Positions 1-7,966 of a stretch of 18,914 nt of DNA are shown here, piece by piece (the stretch's first letter is position 1; every line of letters begins with the position of its first letter). The notes under the pieces are model-generated. The model had not been told where the DNA came from and did not search any database. It was given only the letters and a program-made list of their open reading frames with translations. The DNA comes from Clostridia bacterium. GTDB taxonomy: Bacteria; Bacillota; Clostridia; Christensenellales; CAG-314. The stretch covers positions 1-18,914 of the forward strand of contig JAFQWS010000023.1 in the NCBI GenBank assembly GCA_017407305.1, in the 5' to 3' direction. Both the position numbers and the translations under genes were made by a program.

Positions 1-289
1 AAGCCAAGCAAGACAATTTGTCACACACGGCCACGTAACCGTCAATGGCAAAAGATTGAACATCCCTTCTTACCAAGTAAAAGTTGGCGACGTTATTTCT
101 ATCAAAGAAAACAAACTTGAACTTGCACCTTTCGTTGCACTCAAAGAAGCAAAACCCGCAGCAAACATGCCCAAGTGGTTGACGTTCGACAATGCAACGT
201 TGACAGGTAAAGTTTTGGCAAAACCCCAAAGAGAAGACATCGATTCCAGCATCCAAGAACATATGATCGTCGAATTGTATTCCAAATAA
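1..289 (+). CDS. rpsD: 30S ribosomal protein S4, C-terminal part (5' end outside window)
   Basis: This is the 3' end of the S4 gene, read in the frame beginning at base 2 and ending at TAA 287-289. About 95 codons are present. S4 is a primary 16S rRNA-binding protein that helps start assembly of the small subunit, and in many bacteria it represses its own operon. The visible part carries the S4-type RNA-binding fold: ARQFVTHGH, then VNGKRLNIPSYQV, then VGDVISI. It ends with the usual C-terminal tail containing NMPKWL and the final IVELYSK. It is followed after 66 bases by rpoA and then rplQ, the conserved end of the ribosomal-protein alpha operon. No terminator or convincing promoter lies between rpsD and rpoA, so they are probably co-transcribed. 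The identity is secure; only the N-terminal half is missing. Confidence 0.96.
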   Translation, partial: SQARQFVTHGHVTVNGKRLNIPSYQVKVGDVISIKENKLELAPFVALKEAKPAANMPKWLTFDNATLTGKVLAKPQREDIDSSIQEHMIVELYSK

Positions 290-355
290 TAACGGTCTTG
301 GAACTTGAGCCGAGTATAGGGCTAATAAAAATTTAAATAAGGAGAATGTTGTCTA

Positions 356-1339
356 ATGATGGAAATTGAAAAACCCAAAATGACGGTGGAAGAAAGTGGT
401 CCCAAAGGTAGCTCAATTAAAATTGTTGCCGAACCTCTCGAAAGAGGCTACGGAATAACGTTGGGTAACGCTTTGCGCAGAGTATTGTTGTCCGCTTTGC
501 CCGGAATTGCGGTTGTTGGCATTAAAATCGACGGAGTCAAGCACGAATTTTCCTCCATCCCCGGAGTTCGTGAAGACGTGTCGGACATCATTTTGAATAT
601 CAAATGCCTTGCATTGAAAACAATCAATGAAGACAAAGATTTCAGAACCTCGATTACCATTGACAAAGTTGGCGAAAGTGACGAACCCGTTGCAGTTACT
701 GCAGCAGACATCATCACCGATGCCGAAGTAGAAATTTTGAACCCCGATTTGTACATCTGCACAATCGAAAAAGGCGCACACTTCGTTTGCGAACTTTACG
801 TTGGCAGTGGTTGTGGTTACGTATCGGTACAAAAGAACAAGGACAAGAACAAGGAATTGAAAATGAATTACCCTGTGGAATTTATTCCCATCGATTCCAT
901 TTTTGGACCTGTAAAAACAGCAAGTTATACAGTAGAAAGTGCACGTGTAGGTCAAGACCTCACAAAAGAAAAACTTACGTTGGAAGTGGAAACAAACGGT
1001 GCATACTCTGGCAGAGAAATCGTTTCTTTGGCAGCAAAAATCATCGAAGACCACATCAAAATGTTTGTTGACTTGTCCAGCGCATTCAGCGGAGACATTT
1101 TGAAGCCTCGCGAATCTGACAGTCAAAAGAAAATTCTTGAAATGAGTGTGGACGATATGGACTTGTCCATCCGTTCCAACAACTGCTTGAAACGTGCAAA
1201 CATCCAAACTGTGGAAGATTTGATTATGAAGAGTGAAGAAGATATGATCAAGGTAAGAAACCTTGGCAGAAAATCTCTTGACGAAATCATTGCCAAATTG
1301 GAAAGTTATGGCTTGTCTTTGAGAAATAAGGATGAATAG
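356..1339 (+). CDS. rpoA: DNA-directed RNA polymerase subunit alpha
   Basis: Alpha dimerises to nucleate RNA polymerase assembly, and its C-terminal domain binds UP elements and activators. The 327-residue product has normal family length. The N-terminal assembly domain shows GYGITLGNALRRVLLSALPG at residues 31-50 and FSSIPGVREDV near 65-75. After a linker, the C-terminal domain spans about 259-322, with the DNA-contact arginine in LSIRSNNCLKRA (R273, equivalent to E. coli R265) and the helix-hairpin-helix signature RNLGRKSLDEI. Two ATGs stand in tandem at 356 and 359. The first is 11 bases from GGAG at 341-344 and is preferred, although the second (MEIEKP) cannot be excluded. The rplQ start follows after 12 bases, so the two genes are co-transcribed and probably coupled. 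Confidence 0.98.
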   Translation: MMEIEKPKMTVEESGPKGSSIKIVAEPLERGYGITLGNALRRVLLSALPGIAVVGIKIDGVKHEFSSIPGVREDVSDIILNIKCLALKTINEDKDFRTSITIDKVGESDEPVAVTAADIITDAEVEILNPDLYICTIEKGAHFVCELYVGSGCGYVSVQKNKDKNKELKMNYPVEFIPIDSIFGPVKTASYTVESARVGQDLTKEKLTLEVETNGAYSGREIVSLAAKIIEDHIKMFVDLSSAFSGDILKPRESDSQKKILEMSVDDMDLSIRSNNCLKRANIQTVEDLIMKSEEDMIKVRNLGRKSLDEIIAKLESYGLSLRNKDE

Positions 1340-1351
1340 GAGATTACTCAC

Positions 1352-1861
1352 ATGGCAAATAGAAAATTAGGAAGAGCAACAGATCAAAGATTGGCATTGC
1401 TTAAAAACCAAGTATCACAATTTTTGTGGTTGGGCAGACTTGAAACGACATATGCTCGTGCAAAAGAAATCCAAAAAATTGCCGAAAAATACATTACGTT
1501 GGCTATCAACACATACCAAGATACAGTCGAAGTTCAAAAGACAAAAGTTATCAAAGGCGTTGACACCAAAGTTACAGTATTGAACGACGGAGGCAAAAAA
1601 CTTGCAGCACGTCGCAAACTTATGGCAGGTCTTTGCGATTTGCAAGAAGCAAAATTGCCCAAAGAAACAAAATTGCAATACAAAGTTCGCACCAAAGACG
1701 TCAAACACCCCTTGATTGAAAAATTGTTCAACGATTATGCACCTCGTTTCGACAAACGTGCACAAGAATTGGGCCAAAGAGGTGGCTACACAACAATCCA
1801 CAAGATTGGTTTGCGCCGTGGTGATGCAGCAGAAGCAGCAATCATTGAAATCATTGGTTAA
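1352..1861 (+). CDS. rplQ: 50S ribosomal protein L17, enlarged form
   Basis: L17 is a large-subunit protein near the exit of the peptide tunnel. The N-terminus (MANRKLGRATDQR, then LETTYARAKEIQKIAEKYITLA) and the C-terminus (GGYTTIHKIGLRRGDAAEAAIIEI) are classic L17. At 169 residues it is about 50 longer than the roughly 115-127 usual in Bacillus or E. coli. Most of the excess lies between residues 54 and 82, a stretch rich in K, T and V before LAARRKLM. Smaller additions occur around 95-108 and around AQELGQ. The gene starts 12 bases after rpoA; its ribosome site TAGGAG (1336-1342 region) overlaps the rpoA stop. A terminator follows within 15 bases, so this is the last gene of the operon. 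The reading frame is intact through the insertion, which argues against a sequencing artefact. Confidence 0.96.
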   Translation: MANRKLGRATDQRLALLKNQVSQFLWLGRLETTYARAKEIQKIAEKYITLAINTYQDTVEVQKTKVIKGVDTKVTVLNDGGKKLAARRKLMAGLCDLQEAKLPKETKLQYKVRTKDVKHPLIEKLFNDYAPRFDKRAQELGQRGGYTTIHKIGLRRGDAAEAAIIEIIG

Positions 1862-1873
1862 TTAAAAAAGCAC

Positions 1874-1912
1874 AAAAGACTTACTGCAAAATGGCAGTAA
1901 GTCTTTTTGTTT
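1874..1912 (+). terminator. Rho-independent terminator of the rpsD-rpoA-rplQ operon
   Basis: The arms AAAAGACTTACTGC (1874-1887) and GCAGTAAGTCTTTT (1894-1907) are perfectly complementary over 14 base pairs, with a six-base loop. The T-rich stretch continues to about 1920. It lies just after the rplQ stop and ahead of the pth promoter. Confidence 0.93.
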
Positions 1913-1923
1913 GCCTTTTTGTG

Positions 1924-1953
1924 TTGCAAAAGTTGTGCATAATGTGTTACAAT
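1924..1953 (+). promoter_or_regulatory. Sigma-A-type promoter for pth-mfd
   Basis: TTGCAA (1924-1929) is separated by 18 bases from TACAAT (1948-1953), with an extended -10 TGT directly before it. Transcription would begin near 1960, leaving a leader of only about 10 bases that contains the AAAGGTGA ribosome site. The position right after the previous terminator supports it. Confidence 0.75.
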
Positions 1954-1970
1954 ACAAAAAAGGTGAAACT

Positions 1971-2528
1971 ATGTATTTAATCGTAGGTCTGGGAAATCCC
2001 GACGCAAAATATCAAAATACTTTTCACAACGTCGGCTTCCGTTGCGTCGACGAATTTTGTCGTCTTTGTGATGCAAAGTTTGACAAAGGCGAATGTCGTG
2101 CAATCACGGCACACACTCGCATCAACGGAGAAAAAGTTATCATAGCCAAGCCCATTACTTATATGAACCTTTCGGGGGAAAGTATTTGGGAATTGGTGTT
2201 AAAATACAAAATTCCCGTGGGCAACCTTGTCGTATGCTACGACGATGCAGATTTGCCCATTGGCAACTTGCGTATTCGCACAAAAGGAAGTGGTGGTACG
2301 CACAATGGTATGAAAAACGTCGTTCATTGTCTTAAAACGGAAGACGTTGTTCGTATGCGTGTCGGTATCGGACACGATGGAGATATGCGCGAATACGTTT
2401 TGGCACAAATCAGTCAACAAGACAACCAAACGTTGCAACCTACCATTGAACTTTGCGCAAAGGCGTTGATGGAATTTTGTTCAGGAACACCAATTGAAAA
2501 GGTAATGGGGCAATTTAACAAACGTTAG
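1971..2528 (+). CDS. pth: Peptidyl-tRNA hydrolase
   Basis: Pth cleaves the ester bond of peptidyl-tRNAs that fall off the ribosome, recycling tRNA. It is an essential cytosolic enzyme. The 185-residue product has all family signatures: GLGNP (N9), the catalytic histidine in NTFHNVGF (H19, equivalent to E. coli H20), TYMNLSG (N66), YDDADLPIG (D91, equivalent to D93) and GGTHNGMKN (N112, equivalent to N114). The start at 1971 is chosen because it matches the family N-terminus and follows AAAGGTGA by about six bases. An earlier in-frame TTG at 1911 lies upstream of the promoter and is not credible. The stop TAG abuts the ATG of mfd with no gap, so the two genes form one coupled unit. The pth-mfd pairing is common in Firmicutes. 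Confidence 0.97.
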   Translation: MYLIVGLGNPDAKYQNTFHNVGFRCVDEFCRLCDAKFDKGECRAITAHTRINGEKVIIAKPITYMNLSGESIWELVLKYKIPVGNLVVCYDDADLPIGNLRIRTKGSGGTHNGMKNVVHCLKTEDVVRMRVGIGHDGDMREYVLAQISQQDNQTLQPTIELCAKALMEFCSGTPIEKVMGQFNKR

Positions 2529-5500
2529 ATGACCAATTTTATCCAACAGTTTACACATAATCTTGCGTACCAAAATTTGTACGACACCCTCCACGATAAA
2601 AAAATCGTGGCTTTTGGCGTGCAACAAAATGAAAAAGCAGTGCTTTTGTCCGGTATGGAAAGATTTATACTTTACGTTACCAGCGACTACGTTCAAGCCC
2701 AACAATTGTTGCGTTCGCTCAATGCTCTCAACGGTGGGGGCTATGCCTTTTTGCCTGCAAGTCAGGACGTTTTGTTGTACCGTCAAAACTTGTCAAAAAG
2801 CAAAATCGCCCAACGCAACCTTGCCTTGTACCAAATGCAAAATGGTTTTCGTGGCGTCGTGGTGTGCATTGAAAGTTTGTTGCAACCCATTTTGTCAAAA
2901 GAGCAGTTTGAAAACAACGTAATTTGCCTTTGCCAAGATGAACAAAAAGAAGTTTTGCACCTTGCAAAGCGACTTGTCAAGGCAGGCTATACAAGAGTGG
3001 ATAAAATTGAGCAAATGGGCGACTTTTCCCTTCGTGGCGACATTTTGGACGTATTTTGCCCCAACGGTCAGTATAGACTTAACTTCTTTGGCGATTTTAT
3101 AGAAAGCATCTTCGAAATTGAAGACAACGCCAACGTTCGGCAAGTGCAAAAGGTGGTGCTGTTGCCTTTGCTTTATGCAGGAAACACTCCCAAACGCATT
3201 TTGGATAAGGTGGCTTTTGAAATTGAAAACCAAAAGGTCAATTCGGATGCCAAGGCACGTTTGCAAACCATTTTTTCCGAATTGGAAGTGGCATCAGGTG
3301 GGGAAAGTTGCGACAACGCGTGGCTTATGCCCTACGTCAAAACAAGTCGTTTGGTGGATTATTTGCCACAAAATTCTCTCGTTGTGTTGGACGAACCTCG
3401 CCGTTTGCAAGAAAGGGTAGAGTTTTTGTATAGAGAACACCAAGTTCGTTTTGGTGCACTGTTGCAAGGTGGCGAAGTTTTACCCAACCACTTTGACACA
3501 CTTATTCCCCAAGAGGAAGTGTTCCGTCTTTCCAACGATCAACTTGCCCTTCAAACGATAAATTCAGCAAGTTTTTTCCTTCCCGACAAAATTGTCAGTT
3601 TTTCCTCATCTCCAATACCTTCTTATCGTTCCAATATTCAAAAATTGGCAGAGGACGTGGCGGATTGGAAGAGATATGGTTATCAGGTAGTCATTTGCAC
3701 AGGTCAGTTTGACGTTGACTTGTTGACAAAAGAACTGCACGAAAGGGGTGTTTACCCCATCAAAGACCAAGTGCTTACGGAAAATCGTGCAGATGCATTG
3801 TTGTGTCAAGCAGATTTTGAACGTGGTTTTGTTTCTCACAGCAATCAAGTTGCCGTGGTGGGAAGCAGAGATATTGCAGGCGAAAGCAGTTTGACAAAGA
3901 CTTCCAAAAACACCAAACAAGTCTTTTTGTCGGTGGAAAAGGGCGAATACGTCGTTCACGAAATACACGGAATTGGCTTGTGCGAAGGCATACAAAAACT
4001 GACCACCAGCAGTGGCGAACAAAAGGACTATTTTGCAGTTTTATACAAAGGTGGCGACCGACTTTACGTTCCCATAGAAAACAGCAACCTTTTGTCTAGA
4101 TATAGTGGTGGCGAACAACCCGTTTTGTCCAAAATTGGTGGCGAAGACTTTGCCAAGGTAAAAAGCAAAGTCAAATCAAGCATCAAATCGATGTCTTTCG
4201 ACTTGGCAAAACTTTATGCCGAAAGGGAAAAACCTCGCGGGTTCAAATATAACGTAGATGCCTATTTGGACGAAGAATTTTCTGCCACTTTCGAGTGGAC
4301 GGAAACGGAAGACCAACTCAAATGTATAAAAGAAATTGACGGCGACCTCAAAAAGGACAAAATCATGGACAGGTTGCTTGTGGGCGACGTTGGTTATGGC
4401 AAGACGGAAGTGGCGTTGAGAACGGCCTTTAAGGTGGTGTCCAACGGCAAACAAGTTGCTTTGATGTGTCCCACCACAATTTTGGCAGAACAACACTTCA
4501 AAACCTTTGAAACACGTCTCAAATACTTTGGAATAACGGTCGAGTGTCTCAATCGTTTCAGAAGCACAGCCGAGCAAAAATCCATAAGGCAACGTTTGGA
4601 AAAAGGACAACTTGACGTTGTGATTGGAACACACCGACTGCTCAGCAAGGACGTCAAATTTGCCAATTTGGGTTTGCTTATTTTGGACGAAGAGCAACGT
4701 TTTGGTGTGGAACACAAAGACAAAATAAAGTTGCTCAAAAAGGAAGTGGACGTTTTGACAATGTCTGCAACGCCAATTCCACGCACCTTGCACATGGCGT
4801 TGTCGGGAATTAGAGACATTTCCACAATAACCACGCCACCCAAAGATCGTGTGGCTGTGGCAACCTTTGTTATGGAAGACAGTTCTGCTGTTTTAAGAGA
4901 TGCAATTTTGCGTGAAGTCAATCGTGGCGGACAAGTTTTCTTTGTTTACAACGAAGTGGAAAGGATGGATTTGTTTGCCAAACGGCTCAAAGACTTGGTG
5001 CCCGAAATAAAGATTATCACGGCGCATGGACAAATGGAAGAAAGAGCCTTGGAACAAGCAATAACCTCCTTTGTCAACCACAAGGCGGATTTGTTGTTAT
5101 GTTCCACCATCATAGAAAACGGCATCGACTTGCCCAACGCCAACACAATGATTGTCTATGACGCAGACAAATTGGGATTGTCGCAACTTTATCAATTGCG
5201 AGGCAGAGTGGGGCGCAGTGACAAGTTGGCGTATGCCTATTTTGTGTATAGACAAGACAAAATTTTGTCAGAAACAGCCTACAAACGACTCAATTCCATC
5301 GTGGAATACTCTCAGTTGGGCAGTGGTTTCAAAATTGCATTAAAAGATTTGGAAATTCGTGGTGCAGGCAACGTTTTGGGACGTGAACAGCACGGCCACA
5401 TGATGAAAGTTGGCTATGATATGTACGTCAAGTTGCTCAACGAAAGCATCAGCGAAATCAAAGGAGAGCAAATTGAAACGCCAACCACTTGCACAGTGGA

Positions 5501-5930
5501 AATTGACGTTGGTGCAAACGCACCGGAAAGTTACATTGTGTCGTTGGAAGAACGCATGGATTTTTACCAACAACTTGCATCTTGCTCGTCGCAAGAGCAA
5601 ATGGAAAAACTCAAAACCACGGTGGTGCAAACCTTTGGCGAACTTCCTTTTGAAACGGAAAACTTGTTTGCAATTGCCAAACTAAAACTTTATGCAGAAA
5701 AAGCAGGGGTTTGCCGTGTGGAGTTCAAAAAGGACAAAGTTGTGTTTAGATACTGCGACAAACAAAAGTTTTTGTCCAAACAAGTTTTTGATGCCATCAG
5801 CAAATACAATCAGCTTGTGCCCTCCTCCACCGAAATGGCATTGGTGTTGGATACGGAAGGATTTATGCAAAAACAACGATTGTTGGCACTTGCAACCAAA
5901 ATTGTTTGCCTTTTAAGTGGCGAAAATTAG
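2529..5930 (+). CDS. mfd: Transcription-repair coupling factor
   Basis: Mfd is a DNA translocase that pushes stalled RNA polymerase off lesions and recruits UvrA to start nucleotide-excision repair. The 1133-residue protein has the full layout. A UvrB-like N-terminal module covers roughly 1-350. The CarD-like RNA-polymerase-interacting domain lies at about 469-560 (GEYVVHEIHGIG, then LYVPIENSNLL). The SF2 motor has Walker A GDVGYGKT (619-626, K625), the DEEQ box (720-723), SATPIPRTL and motif VI QLRGRVGR (889-896). The C-terminal TRCF regulatory domain runs from about 985 (ERMDFYQQLA). The ATG directly follows the pth TAG and lacks a strong ribosome site of its own; GGGG at 2507-2510 is distant, so translational coupling is likely. 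No convincing strong terminator follows; a weak 4-bp hairpin at 5993-6005 is the only candidate. Confidence 0.98.
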   Translation: MTNFIQQFTHNLAYQNLYDTLHDKKIVAFGVQQNEKAVLLSGMERFILYVTSDYVQAQQLLRSLNALNGGGYAFLPASQDVLLYRQNLSKSKIAQRNLALYQMQNGFRGVVVCIESLLQPILSKEQFENNVICLCQDEQKEVLHLAKRLVKAGYTRVDKIEQMGDFSLRGDILDVFCPNGQYRLNFFGDFIESIFEIEDNANVRQVQKVVLLPLLYAGNTPKRILDKVAFEIENQKVNSDAKARLQTIFSELEVASGGESCDNAWLMPYVKTSRLVDYLPQNSLVVLDEPRRLQERVEFLYREHQVRFGALLQGGEVLPNHFDTLIPQEEVFRLSNDQLALQTINSASFFLPDKIVSFSSSPIPSYRSNIQKLAEDVADWKRYGYQVVICTGQFDVDLLTKELHERGVYPIKDQVLTENRADALLCQADFERGFVSHSNQVAVVGSRDIAGESSLTKTSKNTKQVFLSVEKGEYVVHEIHGIGLCEGIQKLTTSSGEQKDYFAVLYKGGDRLYVPIENSNLLSRYSGGEQPVLSKIGGEDFAKVKSKVKSSIKSMSFDLAKLYAEREKPRGFKYNVDAYLDEEFSATFEWTETEDQLKCIKEIDGDLKKDKIMDRLLVGDVGYGKTEVALRTAFKVVSNGKQVALMCPTTILAEQHFKTFETRLKYFGITVECLNRFRSTAEQKSIRQRLEKGQLDVVIGTHRLLSKDVKFANLGLLILDEEQRFGVEHKDKIKLLKKEVDVLTMSATPIPRTLHMALSGIRDISTITTPPKDRVAVATFVMEDSSAVLRDAILREVNRGGQVFFVYNEVERMDLFAKRLKDLVPEIKIITAHGQMEERALEQAITSFVNHKADLLLCSTIIENGIDLPNANTMIVYDADKLGLSQLYQLRGRVGRSDKLAYAYFVYRQDKILSETAYKRLNSIVEYSQLGSGFKIALKDLEIRGAGNVLGREQHGHMMKVGYDMYVKLLNESISEIKGEQIETPTTCTVEIDVGANAPESYIVSLEERMDFYQQLASCSSQEQMEKLKTTVVQTFGELPFETENLFAIAKLKLYAEKAGVCRVEFKKDKVVFRYCDKQKFLSKQVFDAISKYNQLVPSSTEMALVLDTEGFMQKQRLLALATKIVCLLSGEN

Positions 5931-5951
5931 TGGAAATGAGGGTAAAAATGG

Positions 5952-5980
5952 TTGCATTTTGTTTGCTTATAAAGTATAAT
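5952..5980 (+). promoter_or_regulatory. Strong sigma-A-type promoter for the PrsA-like lipoprotein gene
   Basis: TTGCAT (5952-5957), a 17-base spacer, and the consensus TATAAT (5975-5980). Transcription would start near 5987. The ribosome site GGAG (6033-6036) is seven bases before the ATG at 6044. The leader of about 57 bases contains a small AGGG/CCCT hairpin followed by CTTTTT, which might attenuate but is short. Confidence 0.8.
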
Positions 5981-6043
5981 TAGACGGTATATAGGGTACT
6001 GCCCTCTTTTTGTGGTGCAACGTACTCAAATTGGAGAATTAAA

Positions 6044-7915
6044 ATGAAAAAGACAACAAAAGTTATCGCATTGGTTATCGTCATGGTTTTGGCAGTAAGT
6101 ATGCTTTGTAGCTGTGACATGATCACTACAAACTCACTTAAATACCGCAGTCAAACAGCCATCACGGTTGGTGACGAAACGGTCAACGTAGGTGATTTTT
6201 TGGATACCTACACATCTTACTACTATCAATACTATTCTTACATCCAACAAAACTATTTCACAACCGAACAATTGTTTGAATTGGTCGTAAGTTCTTTGGT
6301 GCAAATTCACATCCGTATTGACGAATACAAACATTTGGCAGATGAAAACGGCAACGTCTATACACACGACTATGTTGACGTTTACAAAAACTCCGAATAT
6401 TTGACACAAGCCGAAACGGAATTTGCAATCAAATACGCACTCAACTCAATGTACAAGAGTTTTGACAATTATTTGGAAATGGAAATTGCAAAATTCTACG
6501 ATTTGGCAGAAGCTAAAGAAGAAGATACTTCCAGAGATTTCACCGAATACGACGTAGTTGACACAACAGTTGCATCTCCCTATGCCGAATACAAATATCA
6601 ACAAACAATGGACGAAGACGAAATTGACGAAAGAATCGACCTTTCCAATTTGCCCACAAGTTTTGCTGAACTTGGTTTTTCTGCAGAAGACACCTACGAA
6701 AACAACCAACTCTTGGCAGAAAAAGTAGATGAAATCAACGATCGCATTGTTGAATACGTCAAAGCACAAGCAGGTTACCAAGAAGGCGACGAAGAAGACG
6801 CACCCGTTGTCACAGCAGAAGAATACAAAGTATTCGAACAACGTGCAGCAAAAGAATACAAACGTGCAGCAGACGGCAGTTATGGTTACACCTTTGACAT
6901 TGCATTTGACACACAAGTAGAAAGCACAATCAAATCTATGATTGCAGTCAAATACAACTACACCTTCTACAAACAAGTAGAAGCAGATGCAAACTTGATT
7001 CAAACTTTGACAGACAACTGGGCAAACGACAAGTCTGCACTTGAAGCAGCCTACAATCTTGCACCCAGCAAATTTGTTCAAGCAATCGAAGGTTTGGAAA
7101 GCACAGACTTCATTTTCTCTGTACCTTCTCAATTTGCAGATAGTTACGTCTATACCAAAAACTTGCTCATCCAATTCTCCGATGAACAATCGGCAGCATT
7201 GAGTTTGGTAGCATCTCGTTTGGGTTCAGACAGCGTTGAATATCAAGAATATCGCGCATGGTTGGCAGGTCAAATCGTTGCAGAAAACTTCTCCGAAGCA
7301 TACGAAGACGTGGACTTTGACGACTACACCGACCAACAAAAAGCAGAAAACACCTTCTTCCAATACGTATCCGGCACAAACGTACAACTCATCCCCGGCA
7401 CAGCATTGGAAACAGCACTCAACGGCAGTTTGGACGAAGACTCATTTGTTCAACTTATGAAAGACTACAACACAGACGTTGGTCAACACTCCCGTGTTTA
7501 CGACTACGTTGTCCGTGTTGATGGCACACCTTCCAACTACAAAGCACAATGGGTTGAAGAATACGTCACAGCAACAAAAGAAGCATTGGATAGTTTCAAC
7601 AACGGTGGCGCAGGCTATGGCATTGCAATCTCCGACTATGGTGTACACGTTGTTTACTACACAGGCAAACTTGCACAACAGGACGGCACCTTCACACTCG
7701 ATTCCATCTACGACTTGACAACACATCAAAGCAGATATTTCCAAAGCTACTATGATGCAAAATCTCAAGCATTGTTGGACGAAGCATTTGACCAATTGAT
7801 TGAAAGATACAGCCAAGAAGAATTGGTATCTTGGAGCAAACTTCTCGAAACAATCATGGACAACGCAGACGTTTCCATCCAAGTTTCCAAAATTTTGGAA
7901 GATTTGAAATCCTAA
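6044..7915 (+). CDS. Putative PrsA/SurA-like foldase lipoprotein with a diverged parvulin region
   Basis: This is a 623-residue secreted protein, probably tethered to the outer face of the membrane. Residues 1-20 form a lysine-led hydrophobic signal, and LCSC (21-24) is a plausible lipobox with C24 modified. ITVGDETVNVGDFLDTY (about 40-56) resembles the start of the SurA/PrsA N-domain. In the C-terminal half, the spacing TKNLLIQF (371-378), FVQLMKDYNTDVG and ISDYGVHVVYYTGK (529-542) follows the parvulin order of a first strand, helix and final strand; H535 sits where parvulins have FGYH. The usual GGxLG centre is not recognisable, so isomerase activity is uncertain and a chaperone role is possible. 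The protein is acidic and rich in Tyr and Gln. A peptidyl-prolyl isomerase gene after mfd is common in clostridia, which supports the call. It has its own promoter and terminator. Confidence 0.7.
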   Translation: MKKTTKVIALVIVMVLAVSMLCSCDMITTNSLKYRSQTAITVGDETVNVGDFLDTYTSYYYQYYSYIQQNYFTTEQLFELVVSSLVQIHIRIDEYKHLADENGNVYTHDYVDVYKNSEYLTQAETEFAIKYALNSMYKSFDNYLEMEIAKFYDLAEAKEEDTSRDFTEYDVVDTTVASPYAEYKYQQTMDEDEIDERIDLSNLPTSFAELGFSAEDTYENNQLLAEKVDEINDRIVEYVKAQAGYQEGDEEDAPVVTAEEYKVFEQRAAKEYKRAADGSYGYTFDIAFDTQVESTIKSMIAVKYNYTFYKQVEADANLIQTLTDNWANDKSALEAAYNLAPSKFVQAIEGLESTDFIFSVPSQFADSYVYTKNLLIQFSDEQSAALSLVASRLGSDSVEYQEYRAWLAGQIVAENFSEAYEDVDFDDYTDQQKAENTFFQYVSGTNVQLIPGTALETALNGSLDEDSFVQLMKDYNTDVGQHSRVYDYVVRVDGTPSNYKAQWVEEYVTATKEALDSFNNGGAGYGIAISDYGVHVVYYTGKLAQQDGTFTLDSIYDLTTHQSRYFQSYYDAKSQALLDEAFDQLIERYSQEELVSWSKLLETIMDNADVSIQVSKILEDLKS

Positions 7916-7923
7916 TTAACTAC

Positions 7924-7958
7924 AAAAAAAGTCTCAACGAAAAGTTGAGACTTTTTTA
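7924..7958. terminator. Two-way terminator between the foldase gene and uppP
   Basis: GTCTCAAC (7931-7938) pairs with GTTGAGAC (7944-7951) around a five-base loop, flanked by an A run (7924-7930) and a T run (7952-7957). The A-stem-T symmetry provides a U tract on either strand. It sits between two convergent genes that stop at 7915 and 7967. Confidence 0.92.
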
Positions 7959-7966
7959 TTGCAATT

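Noticed and set aside
413..1351. 312-codon open frame opposite rpoA
   Set aside because: Codon-aligned shadow of rpoA with no independent signals.
1911..1970. Longer pth reading frame starting at TTG 1911
   Set aside because: This start lies upstream of the pth promoter and inside the previous terminator tail; the family N-terminus begins at 1971.
5993..6010. AGGG/CCCT hairpin followed by CTTTTT as an mfd terminator or attenuator
   Set aside because: The stem is only four base pairs and lies downstream of the next gene's promoter; it is too weak to call.
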